From Pseudohoeflea sp964511625 (GTDB lineage Bacteria > Pseudomonadota > Alphaproteobacteria > Rhizobiales > Rhizobiaceae), in assembly GCA_964511625.1 (NCBI GenBank), contig CAZEJG010000011.1, forward strand, positions 21,541 through 85,540: DNA of 64,000 bases, written 5' to 3'. Positions 58,245-64,000 of this stretch are shown here, in pieces. Position 1 is the first letter of the stretch; each line of letters begins with the position of its first letter. Made by a program: the position numbers and the translations under genes. Under the pieces are notes generated by a model. The model saw nothing but the letters and a program-made list of their open reading frames with translations. It made no database searches and was not told the origin of the DNA.

Positions 58245-61200
58245 TCAGACGATACCCGTATCGGATGAATCGTCGACAAGGATCCGCAGACTACCCGGAT
58301 CGGGCGCATCTGCAAATGTGGCGATCTCCACGAAGCCATGTTCCGATCCCGAACCATCGACGTCGATCTCCAGCGACGTGCCGGACAGCTTCACGTAGCT
58401 GGCAAGATCATCCAGCGCCTCTTCCGGAAGAAGGGCGGAGAGATCGATGACATCGCCTTCCGCACCCTCGCCGCTGTAGTCGGCGATGATGTCCCGGATG
58501 CCGATCTCTGCGTCCGCCAGGGCGTCAGCATCGAAGACGAAGGTGTCCTTGCCCGATCCGCCGGTCAGGACGTCCGCCCCGAGGCCGCCATTGAGGATGT
58601 CCTCGCCGTCGTAGCCGAACAGGAGATCGTCCCCGCCGAGGCCGAGCAGCACGTTGTTGCCGCTATTGCCGTTGAGCGTGTTGTTGAGATCGTTGCCGGT
58701 CGCGTCGGCGCTGTTGTGGACGGACATCTCGAGATCGTCGAACAGGAAGCCCTTGTTCAGCGGTCCCGCACCATCTGTGGACCCGCCTGCCCCTGCACTC
58801 GGACGGAAGAAGATCCGGTCGGTCTGGTTGGCTTCCGCATTGTCCGCGTGATCGCCTCCGAGATCATCCCGGTAGTTCTCGAAGGTGGTCGTCGTGCCGA
58901 TATGAGCGCCATCAAGATAGACCTCGATCACGTCATTGTCCGGTCCGTCGGCATAGGCGAGATGGAGTTCGATCTCGTGCCAGTCCGCCAGGCCGCCACC
59001 TTCATAAAGGGGAATGTTACCGGTAAAGGCATCGAAGGTGTTGTTTGCCCAGTTGCCGTCCACCAGCGGCTCGTTGACCGCTATCCGGAGGACCCCCGCC
59101 AACGTCGCCTCGATGACCATGAAGTTGTTGCGGTCGCTGCCGTTGCTCGCGCCGAAATCCACCTCCAGACGGGAGTTGTCGCCGGCCGGATCGACCGCCT
59201 TGAAACGGAACTTGATCCGCTGGCTGTCGAATTCGGCCGAGGTTCCCGGCTCACCGGCGGTGGCCGGCAGCGGCGCCGAATAAGGGCCGGCAAAGTCGAG
59301 AATCGAAGGATCGCTCGACATCCGGAACACCCTGTTGCCGCCGTCGTCGACGATTTCCTGATCACGGACGGAGCCGCCGCGGAGCGACCAGCCGTTCTCG
59401 CCGTCCTCGATCGGACCGAGATCGAAGTCCTCGAAATCCTCTAAACTGTCATAGCCGTCGAGAAGCGTCAGGGTCTCGACATTGTCCGGCAGCGTGTAGC
59501 TGTCGCCGGTACGAATTTCGTCGGTTCCTCCGTTGGCGGCCTCGATCACCGTGTCGCCATCGTCGACGAGATAGACGTCGTCGCCATCACCGCCGATCAG
59601 CGTGTTGTCGCCGATCCGGCCGGAACCGGTGGCATCGTCGAAGAGCGTGTCGTTGCCGGACGTACCGTTGAACACGTTGGTCTCCACCAGATCGATCGCC
59701 AGGTTCGGATCGTAGTTGAACACTCCGACACCGTTGAAGGTGTTGCCGGAAATGTTGCCGTCCCACGATGCGCCGTCACCCGAACCGATACCCATGCCTT
59801 CGAGCAGCTGGTCGGTGAAAGTGTTGCCCGTCAAAGTCAGACCGGTGGCGCCGGCATAGGCATCGAGCGACATGCCGACCAGATTGCCCTCGAAGAGGTT
59901 ATTGGCGACCGTCACGTTGGTTCCGCCGTTGAGATAGGTCCCCGTGTGCCAGCCGGACATCACGTTGCCGGTCACCGTCAGCCCGTCGCCGGAGCCCACC
60001 GAGTGGATGATCGCCCGCGACTGATCTGCATCGACGGTGCCATCGCGGTAGAAAACCGAGTTCTCGATGGTGACGTTGTCCGCCTGGACATGGATGCCGG
60101 CGTTCTCGAACGAACCGCCCGCATTGCCGTTAAGCACCCGCACCCCGTCGATGGTCACACCGTCGCCGAGAATGATGATCCGGCCTTCGATGGTGCTCTC
60201 GCCCGCGCCGGTCAGGAGATTGCGCGAGACGTCGTCGCCGGCGGTCCCCTCATGGGCTCCGATGATCGTCAGATCCTTTCCGATCGTCAGGTCGCCGGTG
60301 AAGGTGCCGGCCCGGATGACGATGGTGTCGCCATCGGCTGCGTTGTCAATCGCTTCCTGGATCGACATGCCCTCGGCCACGATGAACGTGGCGCCGAGCG
60401 CGGCGTCGACATCATCCGGGCCCAGAGGTCCGGTGATCACCGAGGCGGTGTTGCCACCTGCGGCCTGATTGAGGCCGAGAGCGAAATCGACTGCGTCCTC
60501 TTCCGACCCGAAGAAGAAGGTGAAGTCCTCTCCGCGTCCGTCGGCGCCGTCGCGATGATCAGTGTTCTGAACCGCGTAGACGCCGTCCGGGAAGATGCCG
60601 CCGAAGTCGAGGTTCTCGACAATCGTGCCGTTCTCCTCGTCGGCATAGATGCCGATCGGCTCGCCGTGCGAATAGCTGCCGGTAAAGGTGATGTCGCTGG
60701 TGCCCGGAGCATAGCTCTTTCCAGCCGAATAGAGCCCGACCGATCCCCAGTTGTTGCCGGTCGTCGTGATGTCGGTCAGCGTGATGCCGGTGGAGTCCGA
60801 CAGCGCGATGCCGACACCTGGTGTGTCCATACCGTTCGCCGTGACGTTGACCAGTGAGGAGTCGTCGACCCCGTTGAGATCGATTTCCGATTTTCCTGCG
60901 CCTTCGACCGTGACGTTTTCCATGTGGAAGCCGGTCAGAACACCCGGCACGGCCCCGTTGCCCGGATTGACCTTCACGCCGTAGGTGTTGGTCGGCAGAT
61001 AGAGGGTCAGATCACGGATCTCGACATTGTCTGCGGTGACATGGATCCCGTAGCCGCTACCGCCGCCAGTGATCGTCACCTCGTCCTCGCCGGCACCGAT
61101 AAGGGTAATCGACTTGGTGATGTTGAGCTGGTTCGACAGCGTGTAATTGCCGCCAGCGATGCGAACGGTATCACCGTCCCCAGCCGCTGTGACCGCTGCC

Positions 61201-64000
61201 TCGATGGTGGCGTAGCCAGTAACGTCACCGCCGCTGATGACGATGATCGGATCCACGGGAACCTCATCGGCACCTTCGTTGAATCCCAGTGTCTCGACAT
61301 TGGATTGAACCAGCGTCTCGGAACCGGTGTCGTTGTCGATAACGGTCACCGTCCCGTCAGCATTCAGCACACGCGTATAGGCGCTCTGGTCGCCTGAGAA
61401 TACGACCCGGTCATTTCCACCGCCGCCGTTGAAGATATCATTGCCGGAACCCGCGATGAACGTGTCGTCCCCGGTTCCACCGTTGAAGACATCATCACCA
61501 GCGCCTGATATGAATGTGTCGTTCCCCTCGCCGCCGTTAAACACAATCCTGTGTTCACTCGTCACACCAGAGGCATCGACCGAATCAGCATCGCTTCCGC
61601 CATTGAGCGTGATGGTGCTCGGGTCGAGATCGGTGCCGGCGAAATCGGCGGAAACCACGAAATTGTTGGCCCCGCCGAAGGCGTTGACGTCGATATCGTC
61701 GATGTTGATCAGTTCGGCGATGACCTCCGACGGGTTCCCGCCGACGGCACGCGAGACGACGATCTTGGTGACGTCGGCCGCCAAGCTGTCGCCGGTGCGA
61801 GCGTTGTAGTCCGCAACCGTCTCAATGTAGAACGTCTCGTCGTCGTTTGACCCGTTGACCACGAAGCGGTCCGTATCGGCCGCCGCATGGGTTGCCGTGC
61901 TGCCGTCGACCGTATCCCGTCCGTCGCCGGCATTCCAGATGATCGTGTCGTCACCTGCGCCGCCATTGATCGTGTCGTCGTCCGCGCCGCCGCCGAGGAG
62001 ATCGTCGCCAAACCCGCCATCGAGCGTGTCCTTCCCGCCGTCGCCGAACAGCATGTCGTCGCCGGACTCGCCTCTGAGGACGTCGGCTCCTTCCCCGCCA
62101 TGCAGCTCGTCATTATTGGTTCCGCCACGAATGGTGTCGTCGCCCTCGCCGCCGAACAGGATATCCTGGCCGCCCCCGCCGTCGATCGCGTCGTCGCCAT
62201 CGCCGCCATTGATGAGATCGGACCCGTCCGTCCCGGTAATGGTGTCACCCGCCGGTGTGCCGTTGACGATGGCCGCAAGCACCTTGCCGTTATAGGGATA
62301 GAGCGGATGGCCCGCCGGCACGCTGACCGGCGTCGTGTTCAGAAGTGTGACGTTGGACAGGTCGACCGAGCCGTCCGCAGCCGAGTCGTCGAAATTGCCG
62401 GGCCTGTCCGTCACATCGGCGGGATCGTCGGGAGAGGTTCCGGCCGTCGGGTCGATATAGGTCGCATACCCCCAGCCGGCAGCCACCGTGCCGCTCAGCC
62501 CGGCAATGTCGAGCCCTGACAGGTCGGTATAACCCTGAATGTAGACACCCACCTTGGCGAACGCCCCATTGACGGCGACGCCGTCGATCACGACGGTGCC
62601 GATCGGCGCGATGACATCGTAGTCGGACTGCTCGAAACCGGCGATCTGGATGCCGGTATCGGCGGTGCCGGTCGTGTTGTCGATCGTCACGTTCCTGATC
62701 GTCGCATCGCCGCGATACTCGAACAGCACGATGTCGCCATCGCCGTTGCTGCCGCCGTTGCCGTTGTTGAGGAAGGTTGAGTTCTCCACCGTCACCTTGC
62801 CGATGCCGTCCGTCTTGCCGTTGACGAAGACGCCGTGGACCGAGTTGCCAGTGAAGCTCGAATTCTGAACCTCGAGCGTGCCGAGACTGATGATGCCGCT
62901 GGCGCTGACGCCGCTCGTACCGCCCGTCAGGTCGAAGCCGTCGATCAATACTGTCGACCCGGCGCCGAGATCGCCCGAAATCGCGAAGCCGGACGCGCTG
63001 CCCGGAGCGATCTCCGGATTGCCTTCGCCGACATCGACGCCGACGAAGCTCAGCGCCTTTCCGACCGAGACGCTTTCCTCATAGGGATCGGTGCGACCGA
63101 TCACCATGATCACGTCGTTGGCCGAAGCCGCGGCGACCGCATCCGAGATTGAGGTGAAGGCGCCGAACTGTCCGGTCGAATCCACGATATGGACGACACT
63201 GTCGTTGAAGACGAGTGTCTCGACCCCGGTCAGTGTATCGGTCCCGTCATTACCATTCAGGCCCGGTTCGGTGTCGGTGACCGTGATGCTGCCCGCGCCG
63301 GTGCCGTCGAAGCTGATCGTGTAGGTCTCGTAGGCGCCGTTGTAGATCGACGAGTCGATGCCATCGCCGCCGTCGATCGTATCGTTGCCGAAACCACCGT
63401 CGAGCGTGTCGTTGTCGCCGTCGCCATAAAGCATGTCGGCGCCGGAGCCGCCGATGAGGCTGTCCTCGCCGTCGCCGCCGTGCAGTTCGTCGGCATTGTT
63501 GTTGCCGCGCAGAACGTCGTCGCCGTCGTCACCGAAGATCAGATCCTCGCCGCCGCCGCCGCTGATGGAATCGTTGCCGAAACCGCCGTGCAACTCGTCG
63601 TCGCCGCCGTCGCCGAAGATGGTGTCTTCGCCGGAATCACCCCGGATGACGTCGGCTCCTTCTCCACCATGCAGCTCGTCATCGTTGGTTCCGCCACGAA
63701 TGGTGTCGTCGCCCTCGCCTCCGAACACGATATCCTGCCCGCGACCGCCATCGATCGTGTCGTTGCCATCGCCGCCATTGATGAGATCGGCGCCGTCTGT
63801 CCCGGTAATGCTCTCGCCGGCAGGCGTCCCGTTGACGATGGCCGCCAGCACCTTGCCGTTATAGGGATAGAGCGGATGGCCCGCCGGAACGCTGACAGGC
63901 GTCGTGTTCACAAGTGTGACGTTGGACAGATCGACCGAACCGTCTGCAGCCGAGTCGTCGAAATTGCCGGGCCTGTCCGTCACATCGGCGGGATCGTCGG
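58245..64000 (-). CDS. Giant secreted RTX/beta-helix adhesin-like protein, 5' end beyond window
   Basis: At least 1,917 residues; the frame continues past the right edge. It alternates RTX calcium-binding nonapeptides (GGxGxDxU: positions near 63,400-63,790, 61,990-62,230, 61,420-61,560 and 58,540-58,680), right-handed parallel beta-helix repeats (about 62,500-63,100, 60,700-61,050 and 59,700-60,300) and a concanavalin/LamG-like region (about 58,700-59,460, with EDFDLGPIEDGENGW). The C-terminus (VIDLSALLPEEALDDLASYV...) has the type I secretion signal form of serralysin/hemolysin proteins. It is expected outside the cell, folding on Ca2+. No type I transporter gene is in the window. Function could be attachment, carbohydrate binding or lyase-like. 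It has a 523-residue internal duplication. Confidence 0.85.
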   Translation of the reverse strand, partial: DDPADVTDRPGNFDDSAADGSVDLSNVTLVNTTPVSVPAGHPLYPYNGKVLAAIVNGTPAGESITGTDGADLINGGDGNDTIDGGRGQDIVFGGEGDDTIRGGTNDDELHGGEGADVIRGDSGEDTIFGDGGDDELHGGFGNDSISGGGGEDLIFGDDGDDVLRGNNNADELHGGDGEDSLIGGSGADMLYGDGDNDTLDGGFGNDTIDGGDGIDSSIYNGAYETYTISFDGTGAGSITVTDTEPGLNGNDGTDTLTGVETLVFNDSVVHIVDSTGQFGAFTSISDAVAAASANDVIMVIGRTDPYEESVSVGKALSFVGVDVGEGNPEIAPGSASGFAISGDLGAGSTVLIDGFDLTGGTSGVSASGIISLGTLEVQNSSFTGNSVHGVFVNGKTDGIGKVTVENSTFLNNGNGGSNGDGDIVLFEYRGDATIRNVTIDNTTGTADTGIQIAGFEQSDYDVIAPIGTVVIDGVAVNGAFAKVGVYIQGYTDLSGLDIAGLSGTVAAGWGYATYIDPTAGTSPDDPADVTDRPGNFDDSAADGSVDLSNVTLLNTTPVSVPAGHPLYPYNGKVLAAIVNGTPAGDTITGTDGSDLINGGDGDDAIDGGGGQDILFGGEGDDTIRGGTNNDELHGGEGADVLRGESGDDMLFGDGGKDTLDGGFGDDLLGGGADDDTINGGAGDDTIIWNAGDGRDTVDGSTATHAAADTDRFVVNGSNDDETFYIETVADYNARTGDSLAADVTKIVVSRAVGGNPSEVIAELINIDDIDVNAFGGANNFVVSADFAGTDLDPSTITLNGGSDADSVDASGVTSEHRIVFNGGEGNDTFISGAGDDVFNGGTGDDTFIAGSGNDIFNGGGGNDRVVFSGDQSAYTRVLNADGTVTVIDNDTGSETLVQSNVETLGFNEGADEVPVDPIIVISGGDVTGYATIEAAVTAAGDGDTVRIAGGNYTLSNQLNITKSITLIGAGEDEVTITGGGSGYGIHVTADNVEIRDLTLYLPTNTYGVKVNPGNGAVPGVLTGFHMENVTVEGAGKSEIDLNGVDDSSLVNVTANGMDTPGVGIALSDSTGITLTDITTTGNNWGSVGLYSAGKSYAPGTSDITFTGSYSHGEPIGIYADEENGTIVENLDFGGIFPDGVYAVQNTDHRDGADGRGEDFTFFFGSEEDAVDFALGLNQAAGGNTASVITGPLGPDDVDAALGATFIVAEGMSIQEAIDNAADGDTIVIRAGTFTGDLTIGKDLTIIGAHEGTAGDDVSRNLLTGAGESTIEGRIIILGDGVTIDGVRVLNGNAGGSFENAGIHVQADNVTIENSVFYRDGTVDADQSRAIIHSVGSGDGLTVTGNVMSGWHTGTYLNGGTNVTVANNLFEGNLVGMSLDAYAGATGLTLTGNTFTDQLLEGMGIGSGDGASWDGNISGNTFNGVGVFNYDPNLAIDLVETNVFNGTSGNDTLFDDATGSGRIGDNTLIGGDGDDVYLVDDGDTVIEAANGGTDEIRTGDSYTLPDNVETLTLLDGYDSLEDFEDFDLGPIEDGENGWSLRGGSVRDQEIVDDGGNRVFRMSSDPSILDFAGPYSAPLPATAGEPGTSAEFDSQRIKFRFKAVDPAGDNSRLEVDFGASNGSDRNNFMVIEATLAGVLRIAVNEPLVDGNWANNTFDAFTGNIPLYEGGGLADWHEIELHLAYADGPDNDVIEVYLDGAHIGTTTTFENYRDDLGGDHADNAEANQTDRIFFRPSAGAGGSTDGAGPLNKGFLFDDLEMSVHNSADATGNDLNNTLNGNSGNNVLLGLGGDDLLFGYDGEDILNGGLGADVLTGGSGKDTFVFDADALADAEIGIRDIIADYSGEGAEGDVIDLSALLPEEALDDLASYVKLSGTSLEIDVDGSGSEHGFVEIATFADAPDPGSLRILVDDSSDTGIV
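62040..62431 (-). repeat. Internal tandem duplication, copy 1
   Basis: This segment encodes the region from DDPADVTDRPGNFDDSAADG through the RTX repeats. It nearly matches 63609-64000 at a fixed offset of 1,569 bases (523 residues), so the reading frame is kept. Coding similarity continues more weakly below 62040 because the RTX motifs are repetitive. Confidence 0.8.
63609..64000 (-). repeat. Internal tandem duplication, copy 2 (continues past edge)
   Basis: Near-identical partner of 62040-62431, running into the window edge. The bases just outside the window probably encode a further beta-helix unit like that at 62,440-63,100, which would make the repeat unit one helix plus one RTX block. 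Confidence 0.75.

Noticed and set aside
61400..63800. Regularly spaced repeats resembling a CRISPR array
   Set aside because: The period is 27 bases in a coding frame encoding GGxGxDxU nonapeptides; there are no unique spacers and no cas genes.
1..64000. tRNA, rRNA, riboswitch and insertion-sequence search by eye
   Set aside because: No cloverleaf T-loop signature, rRNA segment, transposase motif or long terminal inverted repeat was seen. A covariance-model search was not possible here.

Overview
This 64 kb window is gene-dense, high-GC chromosomal DNA. It probably comes from an alphaproteobacterium of the order Rhizobiales (Hyphomicrobiales). The signs are a DUF1127 protein beside a LysR regulator, DUF1194, DUF924 and DUF523 proteins, a PleD-type REC-REC-GGDEF protein, a perfect FNR/FixK box, and many solute importers with GntR regulators. 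I cannot name the species. I saw no rRNA, tRNA, CRISPR array, insertion sequence or prophage. Two genes run off the window: a corrinoid methyltransferase at the left edge and a giant RTX protein at the right edge.

Bases 1-10,600 (one-carbon and methyl metabolism, plus regulators): the end of a methyl-tetrahydrofolate:corrinoid methyltransferase, a small membrane protein and a ferredoxin/ASKHA corrinoid-reactivating protein. Next come a LysR regulator, a DUF1127 protein, a GlxA/GbdR-type AraC regulator, a diguanylate cyclase, a VWA protein, and a dimethylglycine/sarcosine dehydrogenase-type flavoenzyme. Together they point to demethylation of glycine-betaine-like compounds.

Bases 10,700-24,400: housekeeping and stress genes (DUF523, MscS channel, DUF924, HAD), then a leucine-degradation (liu) cluster. 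That cluster holds a TetR regulator, isovaleryl-CoA dehydrogenase and both methylcrotonyl-CoA carboxylase subunits. It is interrupted by a diacylglycerol kinase gene on the other strand and by a VapBC-type toxin-antitoxin pair whose toxin gene overlaps the carboxylase start. An OmpW gene with a perfect FNR box and strong terminator follows, then an orphan DgcN-like protein.

Bases 24,500-30,000: an Lrp regulator diverges from a compact three-gene operon of a YqcI/YcgG-family protein (a family with heme-dependent N-hydroxylases), a small cupin and an APC permease. This is my best candidate for an undescribed small-molecule system. A small secreted protein and a DEAD-box RNA helicase follow.

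Bases 30,100-57,000: a large catabolic island. It holds a ten-gene operon with a ribose-type ABC importer, kinase, class II aldolase, two SDRs, a flavin monooxygenase and an aldehyde dehydrogenase. Beside it is an operon for acetoacetyl-CoA synthetase, a thiolase-like retro-aldolase, a DUF35 protein, a MaoC hydratase and an MFS transporter, divergent from a thiolase. Third is a cupin, molybdopterin reductase and FCD-GntR operon, divergent from an enolase-superfamily, aldehyde dehydrogenase and GMC-oxidoreductase operon. Near-identical palindromes (TGGTTATAACCA type) sit in the promoters of these operons and also before the secreted protein at 27.6 kb. They suggest one regulon under the two GntR proteins encoded here. 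The substrate is not evident from sequence.

Bases 57,000-64,000: a lipoprotein of the LpoA/periplasmic-binding fold and the 3' part of a giant secreted RTX, beta-helix and lectin-like protein with a long internal duplication.
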